Part shown: positions 8,161 through 16,336 of the stretch, piece by piece | Layout of the letters: the number at the start of each line of letters is the position of its first letter | Numbering within the stretch: the stretch's first letter is position 1 | Assembly (NCBI RefSeq): GCF_014650055.1 | Contig: NZ_BMUF01000005.1 | Span: 62,001 to 126,000 of the forward strand | Source: Streptomyces malachitofuscus | GTDB lineage: Bacteria > Actinomycetota > Actinomycetes > Streptomycetales > Streptomycetaceae | Length of the DNA: 64,000 nt | Reading direction: 5' to 3' | Translations under genes and position numbers: made by a program | The notes under the pieces: model-generated | Seen by the model: the letters and a program-made list of their open reading frames with translations, nothing else | Databases searched by the model: none | Told to the model about the DNA's origin: nothing

Positions 8161-8676
8161 ATGCATGCCAAGGACATCCTCATCGACGGCTTCGGCCGCA
8201 TCCGGGAAGAAGTCCACGCCGCCGTCGAGGGCCTCGGCCCCGACGAGCTCGCCGCCCGGCCCGGCCCGGGGGCGAACTCGGTCGCCTGGCTGGTCTGGCA
8301 CCTCACCCGGGTCCAGGACGACCATGTCGCGGACGCCTTCGGCCTCGACCAGGTGTGGCTCTCCGACGGCTGGGAGAAGCGCCTCGGGCTCGGCCTGCCG
8401 CGCCACGACACCGGGTACGGCCACACCTCGGCGAAGGTCGCCAAGGTGCGGGTCGACTCCGGTGACCTGTTGACCGGCTACCACGACGCGGTGTACGAGC
8501 AGACCCTCGGCGCCCTGCGCACGCTGGCCGCCAAGGATTTGGAGCGGGTCGTCGACGAGGGCTGGGACCCTCCGGTGACGCTGGGGGTACGGCTGGTCAG
8601 CGTCCTGTCCGACGATCTTCAGCACGTCGGGCAGGCGGCCTATGTGCGCGGGCTGGTCCGGAGCGCCGCTTCGTAG
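8161..8676 (+). CDS. DinB/DUF664 family protein (mycothiol-transferase type)
   Basis: 171-aa four-helix-bundle protein of the DinB/YfiT-type superfamily, DUF664 branch; members in actinobacteria are mycothiol-dependent S-transferases or maleylpyruvate-isomerase-like. The metal-binding pattern fits: His in [11 protein letters not shown] (about residues 43-53) and a second His in [15 protein letters not shown] near the C-terminus. Start at ATG 8161 after GAGGGTGGACCC; an in-frame ATG at 8143 is less well placed. The last 37 bases overlap the 3' end of the adenosine deaminase gene on the other strand. Confidence 0.8.
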   Translation: MHAKDILIDGFGRIREEVHAAVEGLGPDELAARPGPGANSVAWLVWHLTRVQDDHVADAFGLDQVWLSDGWEKRLGLGLPRHDTGYGHTSAKVAKVRVDSGDLLTGYHDAVYEQTLGALRTLAAKDLERVVDEGWDPPVTLGVRLVSVLSDDLQHVGQAAYVRGLVRSAAS

Positions 8677-9737
8677 CCGGGCAGCACCACGTCACGGAGG
8701 AGGGCGGTCCGCTCGTCGAAGGGCAGGAAGGCGCTCTTCACCGCGTTCACCGTGACCGTGCGCAGATCCTCGACCGTCCACCCGGCCTGCTCGACCAGCA
8801 GGGACATCTCCCGGGTCATGGTCGTGCCCGAGACGAGGCGGTTGTCGGTGTTGAGGGTGACGCGGAATCCGAGGTTCTTCAGCGCGGTGATCGGGTGATC
8901 GGCGATCGAGACCGCGGCGCCGGTCTGAAGGTTGGACGTGGGGCACATCTCCAGCGCGATCCGGCGGTCGCGGACCCAGCCGGCCAGACGGCCGAGCTTG
9001 CCCGCCGCGAGGTCGGGGATGTCCTCGGTGATGCGCACGCCGTGCCCGATCCGCTGGGCTCCGCAGACCTGGAGGGCCTGGTGGATGCTGGGCAGTCCGT
9101 GGGCCTCGCCGGCGTGGATGGTGAACGGCACGCTCTCGCGGCGCAGGTGCTCGAAGGCGGCGAGGTGGTCCGCGGCCGGGAAACCGTCCTCGGCGCCGGC
9201 GATGTCGAAGCCGACGACTCCGGCGTCCCGGAAGGCGACGGCCAGGTCGGCGGCCTCACGGACGCGGTCGAACATGCGCATGCCGCAGAGCAGGGTGCCG
9301 ACCCGGACCGGCGTCCCTGCGGCGGCCGCCTTGGCCATACCGGCGGCGAGCCCCTCCTGGACGGTCTCCACGACCTCGCGCATCGTCAGCCCGCCCCGCG
9401 TGTTCAGCTCGGGGGCGTAGCGCACCTCGCCGTAGACGACGCCGTCGGCGGCGAGGTCGAGCACATACTCCTCGGCGGTGCGCAGCAGGCCCTCGCGGGT
9501 CTGCATCACGGCGAGGGTGTGCTCGAAGGTGGCTATGTAGCGGACCAGGTCCCCGGAGTTCGCGGCCTCGACGTACCAGGCGGCGAGCTCCTCGGGATCG
9601 GTGGTGGGCAGGGTGTGGCCGACCGCCTCCGCGAGCTCCACGACGGTGGCGGGGCGCAGACCGCCGTCGAGGTGGTCGTGCAGGACGGCCTTGGGCAGGC
9701 GGCGGATCAGTTCGGCGTCTACGCGCGTAGCGTTCAT
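8640..9737 (-). CDS. add: Adenosine deaminase
   Basis: 365-aa metal-dependent deaminase converting adenosine to inosine in purine salvage. Zinc ligands and catalytic residues are visible: LHDHLDGGL (about 18-26), TIHAGEAHG (about 205-213), QRIGHGVRI (His) and [12 protein letters not shown] (metal Asp, about 305). The length fits bacterial adenosine deaminases. Starts at ATG 9737 with AAGGAAGGCCCGC upstream. Probably transcribed after the VOC protein gene, 43 bp upstream on the same strand. Its 3' end overlaps the convergent DinB-family gene. Confidence 0.93.
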   Translation of the reverse strand: MNATRVDAELIRRLPKAVLHDHLDGGLRPATVVELAEAVGHTLPTTDPEELAAWYVEAANSGDLVRYIATFEHTLAVMQTREGLLRTAEEYVLDLAADGVVYGEVRYAPELNTRGGLTMREVVETVQEGLAAGMAKAAAAGTPVRVGTLLCGMRMFDRVREAADLAVAFRDAGVVGFDIAGAEDGFPAADHLAAFEHLRRESVPFTIHAGEAHGLPSIHQALQVCGAQRIGHGVRITEDIPDLAAGKLGRLAGWVRDRRIALEMCPTSNLQTGAAVSIADHPITALKNLGFRVTLNTDNRLVSGTTMTREMSLLVEQAGWTVEDLRTVTVNAVKSAFLPFDERTALLRDVVLPGYEAALRTSPRT

Positions 9738-9780
9738 GCGGGCCTTCCTTGAGCAGGCGGTGCGAAGAGCGGTGGAGAGG

Positions 9781-10173
9781 TCAGGCGGCGGGCTGGAGCA
9801 GGTCCCAGCGATTGCCGTACAGGTCCCGGAAGACGGCGACCGAGCCGTAGGGCTCGTGGCGCGGCTCCTCCAGGAAGGTCACGCCGGCGGCGGTCATGCG
9901 CGCGTGGTCGCGGGCGAAGTCGTCGGTGTGCAGGAAGAAGCCCACACGCCCGCCGGTCTGGTCGCCGACCCTGGCCCGCTGGGCGTCCCCCTTGGCGCGG
10001 GCCAGCAGCAGCCCCGCGCCGGTGTGCCCGGCGTCCGGTTCGACGACGACCCAGCGACCGCCGTCCGGCCGCGGAGCGTCCTCGGCGAGACGGAAGCCGA
10101 GAGCCTCGGTGTAGAACCGGATCGCCTCGTCGTAGTCGTCGACGACGAGGGTGACCAGGGGGATGCGTCTCAT
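9781..10173 (-). CDS. VOC family (glyoxalase/bleomycin-resistance fold) protein
   Basis: 130 aa; VOC fold with the typical start [20 protein letters not shown], a middle strand [20 protein letters not shown] and a C-terminal [18 protein letters not shown]. The family includes glyoxalase I, dioxygenases and resistance proteins, so the substrate cannot be set. ATG 10173 follows GAGAGGTCACG. Likely the first gene of a two-gene unit with adenosine deaminase. Confidence 0.82.
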   Translation of the reverse strand: MRRIPLVTLVVDDYDEAIRFYTEALGFRLAEDAPRPDGGRWVVVEPDAGHTGAGLLLARAKGDAQRARVGDQTGGRVGFFLHTDDFARDHARMTAAGVTFLEEPRHEPYGSVAVFRDLYGNRWDLLQPAA

Positions 10174-10233
10174 CGTGACCTCTCGCGTATGGGTTGACCG
10201 GAGAGGTTATACGTAAAACCCCATGGGCGCCAC

Positions 10234-10266
10234 TCCCCTCCCCGGGCGGTTGTCCCGGAGAGGGGA
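10234..10266 (-). terminator. Hairpin terminator after the PI-PLC-like gene
   Basis: A 13-bp stem with one mismatch (TCCCCTCCCCGGG with CCCGGAGAGGGGA) lies 13 bases beyond the stop of the minus-strand gene ending at 10279. There is no clear U-tract, as is common in Streptomyces. Confidence 0.6.
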
Positions 10267-10278
10267 CCGACCGGCCGG

Positions 10279-11658
10279 CTACGGATAGGTGTAGGTGTTG
10301 AGGTCGGCGACGGCGCCCGCGGGGTTGCCGAGGTCGTAGCGGTCCACGGCGAGGTAGTTGGGCTTCTTGCGGGCGGCCGGCTGGCAGAACCGGCGGGCGC
10401 GGTCGGCGAGCTTGGAGTTGTCCGTACCGGCCGTGGAGGCGATCGCCGCGTCCCGGAAGTGGTTCATGACGAACAGGGGCCGGAAGCCCGGCTCGGTGCG
10501 GGTCAGCGGAATGTTGGTGCCCGCGTCGTACCAGCGGCTGTGGCAGGACCAGTCGGAGGCGCCCAGGCCCGAGCCCATGGACCAGTAGTTCTCGACGGTC
10601 CACTCGCGCTGGTACATCACGCCGAAGGTGTCCCTGGTCAGCCCGGCGGCCTGGTCGGCGGCGCGGCTGTGGTCGGAGAAGATCAGCAGCCGCCGGCCGG
10701 CGGCGGTCAGCTCCGCCACGGCCGGCCAGCCGGTCTCGCGGACGCCGGCTCGGTCCGGCCGGTACAGCACGTCCGACAGCCCCTGGACGCGGGCGAGTTC
10801 GGCGCGCAGGACGCCCGGGTCGACGTAGTCCTCCAGGAAGACGGTGACGAACTGGTCGGGGCGGGCGCGCAGGAAGTCGACGATCCGCTGGAGGTCGACC
10901 CACAGGGCGACCGGCCTGCGGACGAGGGTGCAGCTGTTGTGGCAGAGGATCGCGCCGTCCGGCGTCTGATGGATGTCGAGCATGAAGCCCCGGACCCCGT
11001 CGGCGAGTTGGCGCTCGATCCCGCGGTTCTGGTTGGGGAAGAGGTCGATGAAGGGCGGGGCGAAGCCGCCGTCCACACCGTTGGCGTAGGCGTTGTGCGC
11101 GGTGAGGAAGGTGACCTGATCCAGGGTGCGCCGGCTCTCGGGCGGCATGGGGCGGGTGACCGGACCGACCGGGGTGAGGTACCAGGCGGCGAGGTCACCG
11201 GTGCCGGGGCCGACGGCGAGCGGGGCGGGGTGGTTGGCGCCGGAGGGCTTGGGGGCCACGGTGAGACGGCGGTCCGTGCCGGGGACGGTGAGGGTGAACC
11301 GGTCGGCGCCCGCGGAGGCGATCTCCCAACGCGCCTCGGGGCCGTCGCAGGCGACGGTCCGGGCGAGGTCGCCTTCGCGTCCGAGGCAGGCGCCGGGGCG
11401 GTCGGTGCTCTCCAGGGTGCCGTCGGCGCTCAGGCTCCACTGCTGGTGGTCCTCGTTGCCGCGGGGTCTGTGCTGCTCGACCGCTCCCGCGCTGTCGGCG
11501 GCGTTCAGCCCGGTCACGGCGCTCTGCACGTAGTACGCGCCGGGCGGCGGGACCGCGTCGGCGACCGCGGCGGACACGGTGGGTGCCGGCGCCAGGACCG
11601 TAGCGGCCAGCGCGGCGGTGGAGACGGTCACGGCGATCAGGGCGTGGGGGGTGCGCAT
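10279..11658 (-). CDS. Secreted phosphatidylinositol phospholipase C-like protein
   Basis: 459 aa exported protein. Sec signal at residues 1-30 (MRTPHALIAVTVSTAALAAT, cleavage likely near VSA). A ricin-like lectin module follows at about 40-160 (NEDHQQWSLSADGTLE). The PI-PLC X-like catalytic domain begins near 180: first His in VTFLTAHNAY and second in AILCHNSC, with GVRGFMLDIHQTPDG between them. It may cleave phosphatidylinositol or a related lipid outside the cell; the substrate is not shown. ATG 11658 follows AAAGGG. A hairpin terminator follows the stop. Confidence 0.78.
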   Translation of the reverse strand: MRTPHALIAVTVSTAALAATVLAPAPTVSAAVADAVPPPGAYYVQSAVTGLNAADSAGAVEQHRPRGNEDHQQWSLSADGTLESTDRPGACLGREGDLARTVACDGPEARWEIASAGADRFTLTVPGTDRRLTVAPKPSGANHPAPLAVGPGTGDLAAWYLTPVGPVTRPMPPESRRTLDQVTFLTAHNAYANGVDGGFAPPFIDLFPNQNRGIERQLADGVRGFMLDIHQTPDGAILCHNSCTLVRRPVALWVDLQRIVDFLRARPDQFVTVFLEDYVDPGVLRAELARVQGLSDVLYRPDRAGVRETGWPAVAELTAAGRRLLIFSDHSRAADQAAGLTRDTFGVMYQREWTVENYWSMGSGLGASDWSCHSRWYDAGTNIPLTRTEPGFRPLFVMNHFRDAAIASTAGTDNSKLADRARRFCQPAARKKPNYLAVDRYDLGNPAGAVADLNTYTYP

Positions 11659-11748
11659 GGCGGATGCCCTTTCGTCCGGGTACGGCCGGGCACGCGAGGT
11701 GCGCGCCCGGCCGTGCGGATGGTCAGGGGCATGACACCACGGAGGACG

Positions 11749-12639
11749 TCAGCAGTACAGGTTCCCGCCGGGTGACGTACCGAGGATCTGGGAGAACTGC
11801 TGATACTTGGTCACCCTGCTCTGCACCTGCGCCGGGTTCTTGCCGTCGCACTCCACCCAGCCGTTGATGGCGCGGATGGTGTGGCCGAACCCGGCCTGGT
11901 TGACCATGGCGCTGTGCGAGGTCATCGACCCGGGACCCCGCTGGGTGTTCCAGTACCACAGGGCGGTCTTCCAGGCGACGGCGGAGTCGTTCTGCACCAG
12001 CCAGGGGTTGTTCAGCAGATCGATGCCGAGCGCGTCGCCCGCCGCCTTGTAGTTGTAGTTCCAGCTCAGCTGGATCGGGCCGCGCCCGTAGTAGGCGGCC
12101 TGTCCGGCCGGGCACCCGAACGGCTGCCCGTAGTCGCAGTAGTGCGGGTAGTTGGCGGTGTTCTGCTCCACGATGTGCACCAGACCACCGGTCTCGTGGT
12201 GGACGTTGGCGAGGAAGGCGGCGGCCTCCTGCTTCCTGACCGCGTCGCTGCCGGTGTTGGCGAAGCCCGGATAGGCACTCAGGGCCGCGGTCAGCCCCCG
12301 GTAGCTGTAGAAGGAGTTCCGGCCCGGGAACATCTGGTTGAACTGCGCCTCGCTCACGACGAAGTTCCCGACGGGCGTACCGGGGCCGTTGTCACAGGCG
12401 TAGGGCTCCCAGTACCAGGTACTGATGACCGGGTCGTAACCCGGGTTGGCGTGCTCGGCGATGTACGCCTTGCCGTCGGTGTAACGCACGATGTCACCGG
12501 CGTTGTACGACCGTCCGGCCACCCAGTTGGGGTAACTGGAGCAGGCGGCGGCGGAGGCAGTCGCGGCGGGGAGCAGCACGGGGGCGCTGCCGGCGAGGAC
12601 CAGGGCGGCCGTCACGGCGGCGATGCGGCGTCTCGACAA
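11749..12639 (-). CDS. Secreted GH19 chitinase with N-terminal chitin-binding module
   Basis: 296 aa endochitinase releasing chitooligosaccharides. TTG start at 12639 follows AAAGGAGTTGATCCC and gives a signal peptide (LSRRRIAAVTAALVLAGSAP). A carbohydrate-binding type 5/12 module spans about residues 33-80 (WVAGRSYNAGDIVRYTDGKA). The GH19 domain runs from about 92 to the end, with catalytic acid Glu149 in VHHETGG and catalytic base Glu158 in VHIVEQN. Two DasR-like boxes lie upstream (12779-12809), so N-acetylglucosamine-responsive repression by DasR is expected. Longer upstream frames lack a ribosome site. Confidence 0.93.
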   Translation of the reverse strand: MSRRRIAAVTAALVLAGSAPVLLPAATASAAACSSYPNWVAGRSYNAGDIVRYTDGKAYIAEHANPGYDPVISTWYWEPYACDNGPGTPVGNFVVSEAQFNQMFPGRNSFYSYRGLTAALSAYPGFANTGSDAVRKQEAAAFLANVHHETGGLVHIVEQNTANYPHYCDYGQPFGCPAGQAAYYGRGPIQLSWNYNYKAAGDALGIDLLNNPWLVQNDSAVAWKTALWYWNTQRGPGSMTSHSAMVNQAGFGHTIRAINGWVECDGKNPAQVQSRVTKYQQFSQILGTSPGGNLYC

Positions 12640-12948
12640 GGGATCAACTCCTTTGCGGAACACGGCCGCTCCCGGGCGAGGACATGCCTGAGCGGGGCCT
12701 CGCGAGCACGCGCCGGCGGGGCCGGTCACGGCGGTGGGGGCGGCCGTGGCGGGGGGTGTGGAGCACACTCAAGCGCTTTGGTCTGTACCAGTCAAGGGTT
12801 TAGACCAGTCATCACGGCAGACCGGTTGACCGGATTCCGCTCCAGGCTCTACACATAAAGGCGAGATAAGTGCAAAATAAGACTTACGCGGCTCTTACCG
12901 CATACCGCACCAGACGTAGTCAGGTTTGCTAGTCGAAGGAGACGACTC
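12640..12948. other. 309-bp divergent control region, chitinase / SPW protein
   Basis: Contains the tandem DasR-like boxes at 12779-12809 and an unusually AT-rich stretch (about 12850-12900) likely to carry promoters for the plus-strand SPW gene. AAGGAG at about 12936 is the ribosome site of that gene. No reading frame is credible. Confidence 0.55.
12779..12809 (-). promoter_or_regulatory. Two tandem DasR-like boxes upstream of the chitinase
   Basis: On the minus strand the boxes read ACTGGTCTAAACCC (12796-12809) and ACTGGTACAGACCA (12779-12792), 17 bp start to start. Both match the Streptomyces chitinase/DasR element ACTGGTCTAGACCAGT with few changes. DasR is a GntR-family repressor released by glucosamine-6-phosphate. 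The position, 140-170 bp upstream of the chitinase start, fits promoter control. Confidence 0.75.
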
Positions 12949-13389
12949 ATGGCCAACGTCTCGCACCCGCGCGGTGACCTCTCGAGCCATCCCGACGCAC
13001 CGGAAATGCGGGCACGGTACGACCGTGTGCTCGGCGGTCGCGATGTGGCACTCGTGGACGGGCCGGTCTTCCTGCTCGGCCTCTACTGTGCGGTGTCCCC
13101 GTGGATCCTCCACTACACGACGAGCCAGCCCGCTCTCGTGCCCCACAACCTGATCGTGGGCATAGCGATCGGCCTGCTCGCCCTCGGATTCACCGCGGCC
13201 CCGGCCCGTATGTACGGCCTCAGCGGAGCCATGTGCGCCCTGGGCATATGGATGATCATCTCTCCGTGGATCGTCGGTGACGGCCCCGACGCCGGTGTGA
13301 TCTGGAACAACATCGTCATCGGCGCCCTCACCCTCGCACTCGGCACGGTCTGCCTCGCCACCGCGGCCAGGAGCGGGCCCAAGGCGTAG
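12949..13389 (+). CDS. SPW-repeat membrane protein
   Basis: 146 aa with four hydrophobic helices after a soluble N-terminal tail of about 35 residues. Two SPW repeats are visible, SPWILHYTT (about residue 50) and SPWIVGDGPD (about 108), each at the end of a transmembrane hairpin. The family has no known activity. ATG 12949 follows GAAGGAGACGACTC. A strong terminator hairpin lies 20 bp after the stop. Confidence 0.8.
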   Translation: MANVSHPRGDLSSHPDAPEMRARYDRVLGGRDVALVDGPVFLLGLYCAVSPWILHYTTSQPALVPHNLIVGIAIGLLALGFTAAPARMYGLSGAMCALGIWMIISPWIVGDGPDAGVIWNNIVIGALTLALGTVCLATAARSGPKA

Positions 13390-13408
13390 ACGGCCACGAA
13401 AGGAGCCG

Positions 13409-13441
13409 AGCGCCGGCCCGCGTCGACCGCGGGCCGGCGCT
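13409..13441 (+). terminator. Strong hairpin terminator after the SPW gene
   Basis: Perfect 13-bp stem, AGCGCCGGCCCGC with GCGGGCCGGCGCT, loop of seven bases, followed by TTCGCG. It closes the SPW transcript before the GlsB/YeaQ gene. Confidence 0.8.
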
Positions 13442-13518
13442 TTCGCGTCCGGGCCGGACTGTCCCTCCGGCGAGGGGGCAGACGCACAGCAGCGGGGAAC
13501 ACGAGGAAAAGGGGCGAG

Positions 13519-13782
13519 ATGGAGATCGACGGCATCATCAGTGCCATCCTCATCGGCATTGTCATCGGCGTTCTGGGCCGGCTCGTGGTCCCGGGGCGCC
13601 AGCGCATCGGCATCCTGTGGACGATCCTCGTCGGCATCGTCGCCGCACTGATCGGCTCGGCGCTCGCCGCTGCCTTCGGGGTGGCCGACACCAAGGGCGT
13701 CGACTGGGTGGAGTGGCTGATCCAGATCGGCCTCGCCGCGCTGGGGGTGGCCGCGCTGGACCGCACGAAGGCCGGCCGCTGA
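13519..13782 (+). CDS. GlsB/YeaQ/YmgE-type small membrane protein
   Basis: 87 aa, three hydrophobic helices (residues 5-25, 33-52, 65-80) with the family pattern GVLGRLVVPGRQRIG near the first helix end. These transglycosylase-associated-type proteins are stress-related and of unknown activity. ATG 13519 follows GGGGCGAG. Tail-to-tail with the NAD-dependent epimerase gene. Confidence 0.75.
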   Translation: MEIDGIISAILIGIVIGVLGRLVVPGRQRIGILWTILVGIVAALIGSALAAAFGVADTKGVDWVEWLIQIGLAALGVAALDRTKAGR

Positions 13783-13801
13783 CGGCCGTCGACGACTCGC
13801 G

Positions 13802-14761
13802 TCAGAGCGTGGTCAGCCACTGCTCGTACCAGGTCACCGTGGCGTCCACGGTGACCTCGAGCGGTGTCGGCGCCATGCCGAAGACTCGCTCGAACGCCGA
13901 GGAGTCCACGATCTGCGGCTCGACGTTCTGGTAGAACATCTCGGCGTACTCCGCCATGAACACCTCGTCGAACGGCCCGAAGGCGCGCGCCTCCTCAAGG
14001 ATCACGACGTTCAGCGGACGGCCGGTCCGCTTCTCGATCATGGTGTGGATCTCGCGGGTGCTGACGGCGGGTGCGGTGGGCAGGTGCCAGGCCCGGCCGT
14101 CGCCCTCGGGACGCTCGCCGAGCGTGACCAGGCCGGCGGCCACGTCCCTGATGTCGGTGTAGCTGTGCGGCAGGTCGATGTCGCCGATACCCAGCACCTC
14201 GCCGCCGGTGATCGCCCCCGGGAACACGGCGCCGCCCAGGGTGGAGTTGAGCACGCCCGGACCGACGAAGTCGGCCGAGCGGCCGAGGACCACCCGGACG
14301 CGGCCCTCACGGTGTGCGGCGAGATAGCGCTCGTCCAGAGCGGCCCGCATCCGTCCCTTGCGGGTGGTCGCCCGCCACGGGGTGTCCTCGGTCATCACCG
14401 CCCCGCCGGTCTCGCCGTACGGATAGAGGTTGTCGAGGACGACGAGCCGGGCGCCGGTGGACTCGACGGCCGAGAGCACCGCCTCCTGTATCCCGGGCAT
14501 CACCTCCACCTGCAGGTGATAGGCGACGTTGACGCAGTGGTACACGACGGCGGCGCCTTCGACGGCAGCCCGCGCGCCCTCGGCGGTGCCGACGTCGGCG
14601 GCGAACCGCCGGACGCCCTCGAAATCGGGTCCCTCCCCCCTGCGGTCGACGAGACGGACGGGGTGCCCGCGGCGGACGAGTTCGCGGGCCACGGAGGTCC
14701 CGGCAGGACCGGATCCGAGCACGACGTGCAGGGAACGGGAGTCGGACGGGATGGGGGACAT
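13802..14761 (-). CDS. NAD-dependent epimerase/dehydratase family protein
   Basis: 319-aa extended short-chain dehydrogenase. Rossmann motif LGSGPAGTSVARELV near residues 16-30 departs slightly from TGxxGxxG, having SGPAGT. NLYPYGETGG near residue 113 is in the position of the YxxxK region, which appears atypical. The DIRDVAAGLVTL segment is typical of the C-terminal substrate domain. The substrate is unknown; similar proteins act on nucleotide sugars or act as reductases. ATG 14761 follows GAGGAGGCCGTC. A perfect 15-bp palindrome 53 bp upstream suggests repression by a TetR/MarR-type regulator, but none is adjacent. Confidence 0.82.
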   Translation of the reverse strand: MSPIPSDSRSLHVVLGSGPAGTSVARELVRRGHPVRLVDRRGEGPDFEGVRRFAADVGTAEGARAAVEGAAVVYHCVNVAYHLQVEVMPGIQEAVLSAVESTGARLVVLDNLYPYGETGGAVMTEDTPWRATTRKGRMRAALDERYLAAHREGRVRVVLGRSADFVGPGVLNSTLGGAVFPGAITGGEVLGIGDIDLPHSYTDIRDVAAGLVTLGERPEGDGRAWHLPTAPAVSTREIHTMIEKRTGRPLNVVILEEARAFGPFDEVFMAEYAEMFYQNVEPQIVDSSAFERVFGMAPTPLEVTVDATVTWYEQWLTTL

Positions 14762-14813
14762 GACGGCCTCCTCGGCAGTGGACGCGACCGGCCGCTTATC
14801 GACCCTCGCAACT

Positions 14814-14828
14814 GTTAGAGACTCTAAC
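14814..14828. promoter_or_regulatory. Perfect palindrome GTTAGAG-A-CTCTAAC, likely operator
   Basis: Seven-base arms around one central base, 53 bp before the epimerase start codon. The element resembles operators of TetR-family repressors that control dehydrogenase genes in Streptomyces. No regulator gene is next to it in the window. Confidence 0.6.
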
Positions 14829-14917
14829 TCGAGGGAATGGCACTAGCAAGCCCAGGGCGAAAGCGCGCCGCGGCGTGCGGAAGGAGGCCGTCCCGGCCGG
14901 AAGGAGGCTGTCGCGCT

Positions 14918-15700
14918 CTACCGCGCTGGCGTGTACACGTACGGAGTGGTCGTGGTGAGGGCGGCGAAGCCGAGGCGCTCGAGGATCGGACGGCTCCGGT
15001 CGGAGGCGTCGACCTGGAGGTAGCGGTAGCCGCGGTCCGCGGCGACCCGCGCCCGGTGGGCCACCAGGGCCCGGTAGATGCCGCGTCCGCGCCAGTCCCG
15101 TACGGTGCCGCCGCTCCACAGCCCGGCGAAGGGGGCACCCGGCACCAGTTCCATGCGGGCCGCGCTCACCGGCTCCCCGCCGGCCAGGGCGAGGACCGCG
15201 ACGACGGTGTCAGGGTCGGCGGTCAGCCGGTCGAGCAGCTGTCGGCGGTACCGGGAGGCGTCGGTCCCGAACGCCTTCTCGTGCACCTCGGCCACCAGGT
15301 CGACGCCCGCCCGGTCGGTGACGGGCACGACACGGACGCCCTCGGGCGGCTCGGTGCCGAGGGAGAGGCGGGCCACCTCGGCGACCATGAGGGTCTCGTC
15401 CGGCCCGGGCGTGAAGCCGGCGGCCACGAGCCGCTGCCCGAGGTCCGCCGGGAGGTCGTGGCCGTACAGCTTCCATTCGAACTCGCGGCCGAGGCCGGTG
15501 AAGTACGCGATCTGCTCCGCGATCGCCGCGTCCGCGTCCGCCTCGTCCAGAGCGGACCGGACGACGCCGTTCCAGCCGTGCGCGGGTGCCGTCTGGCGCA
15601 CCACCGCGCCCACGCGCTCGACGCGGGCGCCGGGGCCGTCGGGCCGCGCCCCCTCCCGCATGTCACGGTCGAACAGGGCGAGTACGGCGGCGTGATCCAT
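14918..15700 (-). CDS. GNAT-family N-acetyltransferase
   Basis: 260 aa. The C-terminal half carries the acetyl-CoA-binding GNAT pattern: AARMELVPGAPFAGLWSGG, then VRDWRGRGIYRALVAHRARV (Q/RxxGxG/A-like, about residues 210-225). The N-terminal half (residues 1-120) looks like a degenerate GNAT or DUF segment. The substrate is unknown. The start ATG 15700 has no clear ribosome site; a frame extending to 15736 is possible. Divergent from a deaminase gene. Confidence 0.78.
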   Translation of the reverse strand: MDHAAVLALFDRDMREGARPDGPGARVERVGAVVRQTAPAHGWNGVVRSALDEADADAAIAEQIAYFTGLGREFEWKLYGHDLPADLGQRLVAAGFTPGPDETLMVAEVARLSLGTEPPEGVRVVPVTDRAGVDLVAEVHEKAFGTDASRYRRQLLDRLTADPDTVVAVLALAGGEPVSAARMELVPGAPFAGLWSGGTVRDWRGRGIYRALVAHRARVAADRGYRYLQVDASDRSRPILERLGFAALTTTTPYVYTPAR

Positions 15701-15783
15701 GCGCACGAGTCGACCACGGGCCGATGCGGGAGGCAACGGGATTAGGGTTGCCGTGGATCACGCCGTCACGAGGAGGCCGGACC

Positions 15784-16269
15784 ATGGTCGTGAAGGATGA
15801 CGAACTGCCGTACCTGCGGCGCTGTGTCGAGCTGGCGGCCGAGGCGCTGGAGTCCGGCGACGAGCCGTTCGGTTCGGTCCTGGTCGACGGCGACGGCACG
15901 GTGCTCGCCGAGGACCACAACCGGGTGGCCTCCGGAGACCGCACACGCCATCCCGAGTTCGAGCTGGCGCGCTGGGCGGCGGCGCACATGTCGCCCGCCG
16001 AACGGGCCGCGGCCACGGTGTACACGTCCGGGGAGCACTGCCCGATGTGCGCCGCCGCCCACGCCTGGGTGGGCCTCGGACGCATCGTGTACGTCGCCTC
16101 CTCCGAGCAGCTGGCGTCCTGGCTGTCGGAGCTGGGGGTGCCCGCCCCGCCGGTGCGGACGCTGCCCGTCCGGGAGATCGCCCCGGGCGTCGCCGTGGCC
16201 GGACCCGTCCCCCGACTGGCCGATGAGGTCAGGGAGCTGCACCGGCGATTCCACCGCGGGCGCGGCTGA
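15784..16269 (+). CDS. Cytidine/guanine deaminase-like zinc enzyme
   Basis: 161-aa member of the CDA superfamily. Zinc site: HPE (about residues 58-60, His ligand and catalytic Glu) and CPMC (about 84-87, Cys pair in SGEHCPMCAAAH). The layout is closest to guanine/tRNA-type deaminases with an N-terminal PYLRRCVELAAEAL helix and EPFGSVLVDGDG. The base acted on is not determined. ATG 15784 follows GAGGAGGCCGGACC. A large bidirectional terminator follows. Confidence 0.87.
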   Translation: MVVKDDELPYLRRCVELAAEALESGDEPFGSVLVDGDGTVLAEDHNRVASGDRTRHPEFELARWAAAHMSPAERAAATVYTSGEHCPMCAAAHAWVGLGRIVYVASSEQLASWLSELGVPAPPVRTLPVREIAPGVAVAGPVPRLADEVRELHRRFHRGRG

Positions 16270-16314
16270 CCCGCGTGGTCCCGCCGGGTGGTGCGGGCGG
16301 CGGGACCACGCGGG
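16270..16314. terminator. Bidirectional 16-bp hairpin terminator
   Basis: Perfect 16-bp stem, CCCGCGTGGTCCCGCC with GGCGGGACCACGCGGG, loop of 13 bases. It sits between the convergent deaminase (stop 16269) and chaplin (stop 16337) genes and can serve both. Confidence 0.82.
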
Positions 16315-16336
16315 CCTGATCGTTTCCTCGGGGACG

